DNA of 44,166 nt from positions 1-44,166 of the forward strand of contig CAYQFQ010000003.1 of assembly GCA_964416925.1 (NCBI GenBank), written 5' to 3'. Shown here in pieces: positions 30,741 through 38,752 of the stretch. The DNA is from CAYQFQ01 sp964416925. Lineage in GTDB: Bacteria; Patescibacteriota; Minisyncoccia; Phycocordibacterales; GWA1-40-21. Position 1 is the first letter of the stretch. The number at the start of each line of letters is the position of its first letter. The notes under the pieces were generated by a model. It made no database searches, was not told the origin of the DNA, and saw only the letters and a list, made by a program, of their open reading frames with translations. The position numbers and the translations under genes were made by a program.

Positions 30741-30769
30741 AATTGTATTTATTAATTTAATATATTTAT

Positions 30770-31489
30770 ATGAGAGATAATAAAAATAGAGATTTCATAA
30801 TTGTTTGTTTTATGCTTCTTTTGTCTCTTTTGTATATTGTCTCAAAAGACTTCAGCTTTAACTACAAAAAAATTAGCTCAGCAAAAAGTTTTCTTTCTGG
30901 AGCATTCGAAAATCAGTTTGGGGCTATTGTTAGCGCAACTAATGTGGTTGGCACAACAGGAACTTCAATTTCAACTACTTCTAAAATAATCTCGACTTCT
31001 ACGGCGAGTACCACAAAAGTTTCAACTTCTACTTCTGGGGTTGGTACAACTAGTGTAAGACGCTTACCTCCAGAATCTCCAACGGATTATACAGAGAATA
31101 AAAATGGGACTGTTATTGATAATTATACTGGTTTAGTATGGAAAAAGTGTTCCCAGGGCCTTACTGGTAATGACTGTAAGATTGGTAGCCCATCACTTAG
31201 GGTCTGGGCAAAGGCAAAGATGGACTGTGATGATTTAGTATTTGCTGGATCATCTGATTGGAGATTGCCAACATTAAAAGAACTCCAATCTATTGTAAAT
31301 TCTCAAAGTTATGAGCCAGCGATAAATAAGACTTTTTTTGTAAACACATTGAACGATCCATATTGGACTGAAACTTCGCCAGCGCGATATCTTGCAAGTA
31401 GATTCACAGTTATCTTTACTGACGGAAGTGTATATTACAAAGATAGTAATAACTATGCTGCCACTAGGTGTGTGAGAGGGGGAAATTGA
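30770..31489 (+). CDS. Anchored surface protein with DUF1566 domain
   Basis: 239 residues. The N-terminal membrane anchor (about 9-26) is followed by a Ser/Thr-rich low-complexity linker (about 60-98, TSTASTTKVSTSTSG type) and a C-terminal DUF1566/Lcl_C domain: VIDNYTGLVWKKC, WAKAKMDCDDLVFAGSSDWR, LPTLKELQSIVN and a terminal RCVRGG. Domains of this type occur in extracellular and phage-receptor-like proteins of C-type-lectin-like fold. It follows lysS by 29 nt and ends the operon at a strong terminator. Role inferred as surface binding. Confidence 0.85.
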   Translation: MRDNKNRDFIIVCFMLLLSLLYIVSKDFSFNYKKISSAKSFLSGAFENQFGAIVSATNVVGTTGTSISTTSKIISTSTASTTKVSTSTSGVGTTSVRRLPPESPTDYTENKNGTVIDNYTGLVWKKCSQGLTGNDCKIGSPSLRVWAKAKMDCDDLVFAGSSDWRLPTLKELQSIVNSQSYEPAINKTFFVNTLNDPYWTETSPARYLASRFTVIFTDGSVYYKDSNNYAATRCVRGGN

Positions 31490-31507
31490 TTAAATTAATT
31501 TAAAAAT

Positions 31508-31545
31508 CACCTAAACATTTTTGAAATGTTTAGGTGTTTTTTTTG
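31508..31545 (+). terminator. Terminator after the DUF1566 gene
   Basis: A 13-bp stem CACCTAAACATTT/AAATGTTTAGGTG, loop TTG, then eight T. Confidence 0.92.
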
Positions 31546-31691
31546 TTTTTACTTGTACATTTAAAATATTATAGATATCTACTGTTGATAACATTTCATT
31601 TAATCTCTTATTAATCTTTTAGTTAGGAATATATCTATATTTATAGCCACGTAGAGATGTTAACTTAATGTAAACTTTTTACAATAATAAT

Positions 31692-31757
31692 TTGTTGCTT
31701 TGTGGGTTAAAGTGCTATAAAATGTATCATAAGTGGGAAAAGGTGGGTTAAATGCTT
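31692..31757 (+). promoter_or_regulatory. mraZ promoter with MraZ-type operator repeats
   Basis: TTGTTG (31692-31697), 18-nt spacer, TATAAA (31716-31721). GTGGG boxes stand at 31702, 31733 and 31743, with degenerate ones at 31712 (GTGCT) and near 31722 and 31753, spaced by about 10 bp. This is the phased TGGG array bound by MraZ, so the cluster is probably autorepressed. Confidence 0.75.
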
Positions 31758-31773
31758 TTCTCAAAAAAAGACT

Positions 31774-32208
31774 ATGTTAATAGGAGAATACATTCACACA
31801 TTAGATGAAAAAAAGAGAGTATCTCTGCCTGTTAAATTTCGAAAAGAAATGGGAAAGAAGATTATAGTCACAGCTGGACTAGATAATTGTTTATGGGTGT
31901 TTACTTTAGCACAATGGAATAATATTTCTGAAAAGCTGTCTGATTTTTCAATGCTTCAAGCGGACAATAGAAGTTTTAATAGATACATGTTTGGTAGTGC
32001 AACCGAAGTAGAAGTAGATGCAATCGGAAGAATCCTTCTCCCCGAGTTTTTAATCGAAAGAAGCAGTCTGAAAAGTAAGGTGGCCGTCGTAGGTGTTCAA
32101 GATAGGATTGAAATTTGGAATGAAGCAACATGGAAGGAGTATAAGTGTGTTGTAGAAAAACGAGCAGACCAATTGGCAGAAAAGTTGGGACAGGCAGGGG
32201 CACTATAA
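31774..32208 (+). CDS. mraZ: Transcriptional regulator MraZ
   Basis: 144 residues with two SpoVT-AbrB-like swapped-hairpin repeats. MLIGEYIHTLDEKKRVSLP matches the family start M..GEY.HTLD.KGR...P, and the second repeat carries EVEVDAIGRILLPEFL. MraZ binds TGGG repeats and represses the division/cell-wall cluster it heads; such repeats lie just upstream. The next gene, rsmH, begins 5 nt after the stop, giving the standard mraZ-rsmH-ftsL-ftsI order. Confidence 0.95.
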   Translation: MLIGEYIHTLDEKKRVSLPVKFRKEMGKKIIVTAGLDNCLWVFTLAQWNNISEKLSDFSMLQADNRSFNRYMFGSATEVEVDAIGRILLPEFLIERSSLKSKVAVVGVQDRIEIWNEATWKEYKCVVEKRADQLAEKLGQAGAL

Positions 32209-32212
32209 GAAT

Positions 32213-33148
32213 ATGAATAATCAAAAAGACCAGAAAGATAATAATTCGGAAAGCGTTCATAAGACAGTTCTTTTAAATGAAGCGATAGACGGGCTTAATC
32301 TTCACACTGGGGATATCTTTTTCGATGGAACGTTAGGTGGTGGTGGTCATAGTGAAAAAGTATGTACCGATTTTAAAGGTGGAGTAAGAATAATAGCTGT
32401 AGATCAAGATAAGGAGGCTATCGAAAGGGCACGTGCGAAAATTGAAAGGGTGGGGTGCAAAAGTGATCTTGTTTTGTCAAATTTTCGAAATATCGACAGT
32501 GTTCTTGATGGACTTAAGGTTGATAAAGTAGATGCCATTCTTTTAGACCTTGGACTTAGTTCTGATCAATTTGAGACTTCCGGTAGAGGATTTACATTTA
32601 GATTGAATGAACCACTACTCATGACATTTTCAAGCGATATTGAGGACAAAGAAATGATTAACGCACAGAAGATTGTAAATAACTGGTCAGAAGAGACGAT
32701 CGCAGACATCTTGTTCGGTTACGCAGATGAAAAATACGCTAGGAGAATAGCAAGAAAAATAATCGAAGCAAGAGAATTAAAACCCATAAATAACACATTC
32801 GAACTAGTCGAAGTAATAAGAAATTCAGTACCGAACGCGTACACAAAAGGGAAGATTCATTTTGCTACGAAAACATTTCAAGCATTAAGGGTAGCAGTTA
32901 ATGATGAGATTGAGGCTTTGAAAGATGGTTTAAGAAAAGGATTTGATTCATTAAGTAAGGGGGGGAGGTTGGCCGTAATATCATTTCATAGTACAGAAGA
33001 CAGAGTGGTAAAAGTTTTTTATAAAGATAAAAAAAAGTTGGGAGAAGCAAATATAATTACAAAAAGACCGATTACTCCGACAGAAGAAGAGACTAGTTTG
33101 AACCCAAGATCAAGAAGTGCAAAATTACGAATTATAGAAAAAAATTAG
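32213..33148 (+). CDS. rsmH: 16S rRNA m4C1402 methyltransferase
   Basis: 311 residues. HKTVLLNEAIDGL and DGTLGGGGHS (SAM-binding) at the start, ILLDLGLSSDQ in the centre and AVISFHSTEDRVVK near the end are hallmark motifs of RsmH (MraW), which N4-methylates C1402 of 16S rRNA in the decoding centre. The conserved RGFTFRLNEPLLMT stretch (family: RGFSF..dgPLDMRM) has LLMT where LDMRM is usual. It sits between mraZ and the ftsL-like gene, one base from the latter. Confidence 0.95.
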   Translation: MNNQKDQKDNNSESVHKTVLLNEAIDGLNLHTGDIFFDGTLGGGGHSEKVCTDFKGGVRIIAVDQDKEAIERARAKIERVGCKSDLVLSNFRNIDSVLDGLKVDKVDAILLDLGLSSDQFETSGRGFTFRLNEPLLMTFSSDIEDKEMINAQKIVNNWSEETIADILFGYADEKYARRIARKIIEARELKPINNTFELVEVIRNSVPNAYTKGKIHFATKTFQALRVAVNDEIEALKDGLRKGFDSLSKGGRLAVISFHSTEDRVVKVFYKDKKKLGEANIITKRPITPTEEETSLNPRSRSAKLRIIEKN

Positions 33149-33149
33149 A

Positions 33150-33485
33150 ATGAGTAAAGAAATTAAAAGACAACTAAACAGATTTGAATTGGCGGAAAAA
33201 AAGCTTTTCTGGATATTTTCTATTCTTGTTTTTACTCTAGCTTTTTCATATGGAGTCTTCGTTAATAGAGCAATTTTGAATGGTGTTTACAGTCAGAAAA
33301 TGAGTAGTTCAATAAGTAAGATTTCTCAAGAACTAAATAACTTAGAATATACATATCTTGAATCAAAAAATGCCATAACTATAGACCTTGCATTATCCAA
33401 GGGCTTTGTTCAAATTAATGAACAAAAATTTGTGGCGAGAAATTCTCCAAGAGAGACTTTGTCTTTGATAACAAATGAAAAATAG
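33150..33485 (+). CDS. FtsL-like division protein
   Basis: 111 residues with a short basic cytoplasmic tail, one membrane helix (about 20-41, FWIFSILVFTLAFSYGVFVN) and an extracytoplasmic region with coiled-coil character (SSISKISQELNNLEYTYLES). Size, topology and the position between rsmH and ftsI are those of FtsL, which is poorly conserved in sequence; the assignment rests mainly on context. It overlaps ftsI by 11 nt. Confidence 0.75.
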   Translation: MSKEIKRQLNRFELAEKKLFWIFSILVFTLAFSYGVFVNRAILNGVYSQKMSSSISKISQELNNLEYTYLESKNAITIDLALSKGFVQINEQKFVARNSPRETLSLITNEK

Positions 33486-35205
33486 CAATTCTCTAAGTAG
33501 GACACATGTTTTCTTTATTCTTTTTGTTCTTGTTGCCTTGTTGTTTGTAGTCAAATTATATTTTCTCCAAATAGTGAAAGGGCAATATTATTATGATAAA
33601 GCCGATAGTCAATATACCGGTAATTCTCAGAGTACGTTTGATAGGGGTGATATTTTTTTTCAATCTAAAGATGGGCACTTGGTATCAGCGGCGACAGTCA
33701 AGCGTGGCTATATAATTGCTATTAACCCGTCAGTTATCCAGGAAAATGGCAGTATAGACTCGGTGTTTCAGTCACTTTCAAAAGATCTATCACAGTTGGA
33801 TAAAGATACTTTTTATTTTAAGGCAAACAAGACGGGCGATCCATATGAAGAAATTGCGAGGAAAGTTTCTGAGGAAAGTGCAAATAATATAATTAAAGCT
33901 AAAATTGATGGGGTAATTCTTTCTAAGGATACGTGGCGAATATATCCCGGAAATAAACTCGCTTCAAACACGATTGGCTTTGTCGCATATAATGAAAACC
34001 TTCTTGAAGGGAGGTATGGTTTAGAGAAATATTATGAGGACACATTAAAAAGAGAAGAGAATACATCTTTTACAAATGTTTTTGCGGAAATATTTTCAAA
34101 TCTTAAACAAATCTCAACTGGGACAAACAGAGAAGGAGATTTAGTTACTTCTCTTGAGCCTGAAGTTCAAAGTGCTTTAGAAAAATCAGTTGCCGGAATT
34201 GAAAACTCTTTTGACTCAAAGGTTACCGGCGGTATTATAATTGATCCAAAAACTGGTGAGGTATTTGCTATGAGTATTTCTCCAACTTTTGACCTGAACG
34301 ATTTTAGTAAGGAAAAAAAAGTTGGCGTTTTTTCTAATCCACTTATTTCTGATGTTTATGAGATGGGCTCTATAATTAAGCCTTTAACTATAGCCGCTGG
34401 CATTGATTCGGGATCTATATCAGCCAAAACCACATACGACGATAAAGGATTTATAATGGTTGATGGTAAAAAAATATCTAATCACGATGGTCTTATAAAC
34501 GGTATTTCAAATATGCAAGATGTCTTAAGTAAGTCACTTAACGTAGGAGTATCGTTTGTTGTCAGTAAAATGGGTAAAGAGAAGTTTGCTGAATATTTTA
34601 TGGAATTAGGAATTGGGACAGAGACAGGAATAGACCTACCAAATGAGGCTGCTGGTAGTATCGAAAACTTGAAGTCACCGAGGGATATAGAATATTTTAC
34701 TGCTTCCTTTGGTCAGGGTATCTCAATGACACCCATTAATGCAGTTAGGGCTCTTTCTACGCTTGCAAATGGCGGAAAACTTATTGCACCACACGTGGTA
34801 AAGAAAATTAATTACGATGTCGGATTATCAAAAAGCATATCATTTGTTGATGAATCTAAACAGATTTTTAAGAAAGAAACTACCGAAGAGGTGACAAGAC
34901 TACTTATCGGTGCAGTTGATGATGCACTCTTGGGTGGAAAACTGAAACAGAAAAATTATAGTATAGCTGCAAAGACTGGAACTGCTCAGATTTCTAGGCC
35001 AATAAGTGAGGGTGGTGGATATTATCCAGACAAATATTTACACTCTTTCTTTGGATATTTTCCAGCGTATGACCCAAAGTTTCTTATTTTCCTTTATACC
35101 GTAGAACCAAAAAGTAATCTATACGCTTCGGATACTTTAGCAGAGCCTTTTATTGATCTGGTTAAGTTTTTGACAAATTATTATGAAATACCTCCAGACA
35201 GGTAG
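33475..35205 (+). CDS. ftsI: Penicillin-binding protein, FtsI (PBP3) type
   Basis: 576 residues. One N-terminal membrane helix (about 11-33) is followed by a dimerisation domain and a transpeptidase domain with all three active-site motifs: S299-I-I-K302 in YEMGSIIKPLTIAAG, SLN in SKSLNVGVS and KTG in AAKTGTAQ. It cross-links septal peptidoglycan. The context (rsmH, ftsL-like, then murF) supports the division-specific assignment. No PASTA domains are present. Confidence 0.93.
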   Translation: MKNSNSLSRTHVFFILFVLVALLFVVKLYFLQIVKGQYYYDKADSQYTGNSQSTFDRGDIFFQSKDGHLVSAATVKRGYIIAINPSVIQENGSIDSVFQSLSKDLSQLDKDTFYFKANKTGDPYEEIARKVSEESANNIIKAKIDGVILSKDTWRIYPGNKLASNTIGFVAYNENLLEGRYGLEKYYEDTLKREENTSFTNVFAEIFSNLKQISTGTNREGDLVTSLEPEVQSALEKSVAGIENSFDSKVTGGIIIDPKTGEVFAMSISPTFDLNDFSKEKKVGVFSNPLISDVYEMGSIIKPLTIAAGIDSGSISAKTTYDDKGFIMVDGKKISNHDGLINGISNMQDVLSKSLNVGVSFVVSKMGKEKFAEYFMELGIGTETGIDLPNEAAGSIENLKSPRDIEYFTASFGQGISMTPINAVRALSTLANGGKLIAPHVVKKINYDVGLSKSISFVDESKQIFKKETTEEVTRLLIGAVDDALLGGKLKQKNYSIAAKTGTAQISRPISEGGGYYPDKYLHSFFGYFPAYDPKFLIFLYTVEPKSNLYASDTLAEPFIDLVKFLTNYYEIPPDR

Positions 35206-35245
35206 GTAGATATGGTCAATTATTATTTGTGATAACATTATAAGT

Positions 35246-36550
35246 ATGAAAACAATTTTTAAAAAAACAATAGCCTATTTACTAGCGATTGAAGCAAAAA
35301 CGATTCTAAAGAAGTATAAGCCGAAGATAGTCGCAGTCACTGGTAGTGTTGGCAAGACCTCTTCTAAAGATTCAATCTTCTCGGTAATGTCTGGGAATTT
35401 CTTTGTAAGGAAGAGTGAAAAAAGTTTTAATAGTGATATTGGTATTCCTTTAACTATTTTGGGTTGTAAAAATGCTTGGAGTAATCCATTCGCATGGATC
35501 GCAATTTTACTTAAAGGACTAGAAATTATTTTAATACATAGAGAATATCCAGAATGGTTAATACTTGAAGTCGGGGCAGATAGGCCTGGTGATATTAAGG
35601 ATGTAACAACATGGCTTAAACCAGACGTTGTTGTTGTAACTAAATTTGCTAAAGTTCCAGTGCATATTGAATATTTTACCTGTCGTGAAGAGGTTGTCAG
35701 AGAAAAGTTTTATCTAGTTGAAGCACTAAAAAGAGACGGTATTTTAGTTGTTAACAGTGATGATGAAGATGCTAACAATTTTGCACAAAAGTCTATTAAT
35801 AAAAAGATTCTTTATAGCATTGAGACTTCTTCTGATGTAAAGGCATCTAATGTGTCTATGTCATATATAATAGAAGGCGATCACAAAAACCTGTCAGGAA
35901 TGACTTTTAGGATCGATTACAAGGGAAACAGTGTTCCGATAAATATTAAAGGCACTGTGGGGCTTGCTGGAGTATATTCAGCCCTGTCGGCTATTTCTGT
36001 GGGTGTTTCATGTGGCTTGAATCTAGTTGAAATGGGTGAGAAATTGGAGCAGCACTCTTCTCCTTCTGGAAGAATGAAATTAATTAAGGGAATAAAAAAC
36101 ACCACCTTACTTGATGATACTTACAATTCTTCTCCTGTCGCTTTAACTAATGCTTTGGATATTTTAAAGATGGTTCAATCAGGTGGAAGAAGGATAGCAG
36201 TCCTTGGGGATATGATGGAACTAGGTAAACATTCTATAGAAGAACACAAAAATGCTGGCGTGATTGCTAAGGATTCTTGCGATATATTAGTTACGGTTGG
36301 AGTTAGATCAAGAAAAATTGCTGAGGGTGCTCTATCTCTTGGAATGGAGGAAAAGAATATTTATCAATTTGATACTGCAGTTGAAGCCGGAAGAGATTTG
36401 CAACAGATGGTAAGTCCTTACGATATAATTTTAGTAAAAGGATCTCAATCTATGAGGATGGAAAGGGTTGTAGAAGAGTTAATGGCTGAACCAGAAAGGG
36501 CCGAAGAATTACTTGTAAGACAAGACTCCGATTGGAAGTTAAAGGTATAG
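35246..36550 (+). CDS. murF: MurF-type UDP-MurNAc-tripeptide D-Ala-D-Ala ligase
   Basis: 434 residues of the Mur ligase family. The ATP-binding P-loop VTGSVGKTSSK (about 31-41), the FNSDIGIPLTIL motif typical of MurF, LEVGADRPGDI, the central DDTYNSSPVALTNAL and GDMMELGKHS are present. MurF adds D-Ala-D-Ala to complete the wall pentapeptide. TAACAT stands 7 nt ahead of the ATG, so a leaderless transcript beside the cluster mRNA is likely. It is followed by mscL after about 50 nt. Confidence 0.92.
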   Translation: MKTIFKKTIAYLLAIEAKTILKKYKPKIVAVTGSVGKTSSKDSIFSVMSGNFFVRKSEKSFNSDIGIPLTILGCKNAWSNPFAWIAILLKGLEIILIHREYPEWLILEVGADRPGDIKDVTTWLKPDVVVVTKFAKVPVHIEYFTCREEVVREKFYLVEALKRDGILVVNSDDEDANNFAQKSINKKILYSIETSSDVKASNVSMSYIIEGDHKNLSGMTFRIDYKGNSVPINIKGTVGLAGVYSALSAISVGVSCGLNLVEMGEKLEQHSSPSGRMKLIKGIKNTTLLDDTYNSSPVALTNALDILKMVQSGGRRIAVLGDMMELGKHSIEEHKNAGVIAKDSCDILVTVGVRSRKIAEGALSLGMEEKNIYQFDTAVEAGRDLQQMVSPYDIILVKGSQSMRMERVVEELMAEPERAEELLVRQDSDWKLKV

Positions 36551-36601
36551 TTCTCTGTCAGATTCATTGAGTTTTAACATGAAGAGTATTATTATATAAC
36601 C

Positions 36602-36916
36602 ATGAATAGACATTTAAATGATTTTTTGGATTTTATTAGAAAGCAGGGAGTGGTGGGATTTGCTGTTGGTTTTATTCTCGGCGGTGCTATATTAGCTCTC
36701 GTCACGTCGCTTGTGGGTAATATTGTTACTCCAATACTTGGAGTGTTATTGAGCAGAGTAAAGGATTTAAATGATAGTTACATTGCTTTCTTTGGTGGTA
36801 AGATAATGTACGGAAAATTTATAAATGACCTTATAAACTTTATTGTAATAGCTACAGTGGTCTATTTGGGCGTTCAGAAACTCGGGTTGAATAAATTGGA
36901 TAAGCCGAAGGAATAG
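36602..36916 (+). CDS. mscL: Large-conductance mechanosensitive channel
   Basis: 104 residues. The N-terminal amphipathic segment and first helix, DFLDFIRKQGVVGFAVGFIL, GGAILALVTSLVGNIVTPIL, the second helix INFIVIATVVYLGV and a short charged C-terminus match MscL, the pentameric emergency valve opened by membrane tension. It is slightly shorter than the E. coli protein (136 residues) because of a short C-terminal bundle. TATTAT lies 6 nt before the ATG (leaderless pattern). Confidence 0.93.
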   Translation: MNRHLNDFLDFIRKQGVVGFAVGFILGGAILALVTSLVGNIVTPILGVLLSRVKDLNDSYIAFFGGKIMYGKFINDLINFIVIATVVYLGVQKLGLNKLDKPKE

Positions 36917-36952
36917 ACTTGTCTATTCGGACCACTATTATATAATATAAGT

Positions 36953-37666
36953 ATGTTATCCAAGTGGTTCGAGCAAAAGGAAGACATTATCAAATATCGT
37001 CTTAAAGGAAATTCAATTAGAGATATAGAAAAGAAATTTGGTGTGCCAAAATCTACATTGAGTGGTTGGTTTAAGGATGTGAAATTGTCTGAATCAAAAA
37101 AGAAAATTCTTGATAAAAGGTGGAGGAAGGCATTAATTTATGCTAGAACCAAATCTGTTATTTGGCATAAGAATGAAAAAAAGAAAAGGATTGAACTTGC
37201 AGAAAAAGAAGGGGAATCTGTAATAGAAAAGTTAAAATTTAATTCAAATGAGATAGATATTGCTTTGGCAATGCTTTACCTTGGAGAGGGGACAAAATCT
37301 GGAGTGTGTACAGCAATCGGTAACTCCAATCCGTTAATTCTTAAATTTTTTATATATGCTTTAGAGAAAAATTATTCATTTAATAGAAATAATATGAGGT
37401 GCGAATTACATTTAAGAGCTGACCAAGATGAAAAAAAACTAAAAGAGTATTGGTCGAAAGAACTTTGCATTCCAATTACGAATTTTACGGCTACCAGTTT
37501 TGACCAGAGAACAAGGGGAAGGAAGTCTTATTTAGACTATAAAGGTGTTTGTGTTTTGAGATGTGGAACAGTTGCGATTCAGAGAAAATTAGTGTATCTT
37601 AGTAGAAGATTTTGTGAAGAAATAATTAAAAGGGCGGTTAGCTCAGTTGGTAGAGCGCAGGATTGA
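36953..37666 (+). CDS. HTH plus LAGLIDADG-like protein running into tRNA-Val
   Basis: 237 residues. A helix-turn-helix (about 14-41: YRLKGNSIRDIEKKFGVPKS) is followed by a charged linker and a LAGLIDADG-like segment IALAMLYLGEGTK (103-115) with NSNPLILKFFIYAL after it. The two conserved Gly/Glu positions suggest an endonuclease-like fold, but a second motif is not clear. TATAAT is 6 nt before the ATG. The last eleven codons (RAVSSVGRAQD) and the stop are the 5' half of tRNA-Val (overlap 37632-37666). RNase P processing of a joint transcript would remove the stop codon from the mRNA. It is probably a selfish element or its relic that has settled at a tRNA, as in the tRNA-Leu case. Confidence 0.8.
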   Translation: MLSKWFEQKEDIIKYRLKGNSIRDIEKKFGVPKSTLSGWFKDVKLSESKKKILDKRWRKALIYARTKSVIWHKNEKKKRIELAEKEGESVIEKLKFNSNEIDIALAMLYLGEGTKSGVCTAIGNSNPLILKFFIYALEKNYSFNRNNMRCELHLRADQDEKKLKEYWSKELCIPITNFTATSFDQRTRGRKSYLDYKGVCVLRCGTVAIQRKLVYLSRRFCEEIIKRAVSSVGRAQD

Positions 37667-37704
37667 CGTTCTTGATGTCGTGGGTTCGAATCCCTCACCG
37701 CCCA
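37632..37704 (+). tRNA. tRNA-Val (anticodon GAC)
   Basis: Acceptor GGGCGGT/ACCGCCC, D arm GCTC...GAGC, anticodon stem CAGGA/TCTTG with loop TTGACGT, T arm GTGGG-TTCGAAT-CCCTC and discriminator A; CCA is not encoded. The 5' half doubles as the end of the upstream coding region, whose stop TGA (37664-37666) is in the anticodon loop. A terminator follows. Confidence 0.95.
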
Positions 37705-37708
37705 CAGA

Positions 37709-37737
37709 AAAAATAGTCCCACGCGGGGCTATTTTTA
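37709..37737 (+). terminator. Bidirectional terminator after tRNA-Val
   Basis: A stem AAAAATAGTCCC/GGGGCTATTTTT with ACGC loop. It also serves trxB from the minus strand. Confidence 0.88.
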
Positions 37738-37747
37738 TATGTATGTG

Positions 37748-38683
37748 TTATTTCTCCGTCTTCAAAAACTTAAATATATCTTCAATCGCCTTTATGGCAT
37801 CTCCAACTGCAATGTTATTTTGTTTGTATAGACCATCTGTACAGTCCCCAGCTGCCCACACGCCCTTCTCTGAAGTTTTTTGATTTTTAGGATCAGTAAT
37901 AACTTGCTCTTTGTCGTCTAATTTTATAATTCCACTGTGCTTTATATATTCTACGGATGGATTTGCACCAATCTCAACGAATATTCCTTGGATGGGTAGT
38001 TCTTTTACTTCACCCGTAGTTTTATCTTTAATCACTATTCCACTGACAAACTTATCTCCCTTGATTTCAACAATGTCCACATTTGTTATTCCCTTTGCTT
38101 TTGGATTAGATAAGACATTTTGAATTGTAATAGGGTCAGCCTTAAATTCGCTTCTCTGTATTACTGTGACGCTTTTTACATAGGCGAGAAGTTGTGATGC
38201 CGATTCAAAAGCGCTATTTCCTCCACCAATTACAACTACGTCCATATCAGAAAACATTGGACCATCACAAGTCGCACAATAGGTAATGCCCTTACCTTCA
38301 AACTTTTCTGCACCCTCTGCTTTCAACTTTCTTCTTACACTTCCTGAAGCTATTAAAACTGTCTTGGACTTGTATTCCGAAGTATTTGTTTTTATTGAAA
38401 AAAGCTCACCTTCTTTTTTGAGCTCGGTAACTGTCTCTTTTTCTTTTATATCTACAATTTCACCAGCGTAAGCTTTTAAATGTTTTTCTAGGTTTGATGC
38501 AAGTTCTTCACCGGATATAGATACTGTGCCAATCCAGTTTTGGATATTATCTGACACCACACTCTGTCCCTGAAAACTCTCTGTGACAAAGACTGTCTTT
38601 ATCTTTTTCCTTGCAGCATAGATACCAGCAGATACTCCCGCAGGCCCACCTCCTATAATGCATAAGTCATATATATTGTTCAT
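37748..38683 (-). CDS. trxB: Thioredoxin reductase (TrxB-like)
   Basis: 311 residues from the ATG at 38683 (MNNIYDLCIIGGGPAG); a longer frame exists, but TATAAT stands 6 nt before this ATG. FAD-binding GGGPAG, redox-active CATC (Cys136/Cys139), the NAD(P)-binding VVIGGGNSAFE and the C-terminal GVWAAGDCTD are all in place. It reduces thioredoxin or a similar disulfide carrier. The NAD(P)-binding loop after GGGNSAFE lacks the classic HRRxxxR arginines (IQRSEFKAD), so cofactor preference is open. Thioredoxin itself is not in the window. Confidence 0.93.
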   Translation of the reverse strand: MNNIYDLCIIGGGPAGVSAGIYAARKKIKTVFVTESFQGQSVVSDNIQNWIGTVSISGEELASNLEKHLKAYAGEIVDIKEKETVTELKKEGELFSIKTNTSEYKSKTVLIASGSVRRKLKAEGAEKFEGKGITYCATCDGPMFSDMDVVVIGGGNSAFESASQLLAYVKSVTVIQRSEFKADPITIQNVLSNPKAKGITNVDIVEIKGDKFVSGIVIKDKTTGEVKELPIQGIFVEIGANPSVEYIKHSGIIKLDDKEQVITDPKNQKTSEKGVWAAGDCTDGLYKQNNIAVGDAIKAIEDIFKFLKTEK

Positions 38684-38718
38684 TGCGGTATTATAACAGA
38701 AATGGAGTTTATTTATCA

Positions 38719-38750
38719 ATCAAAAAACCGCGCAAGCGGTTTTTTGATTG
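38719..38750 (-). terminator. Terminator after ftsZ
   Basis: A 13-bp stem ATCAAAAAACCGC/GCGGTTTTTTGAT with GCAA loop, between ftsZ and trxB. Confidence 0.88.
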
Positions 38751-38752
38751 GA

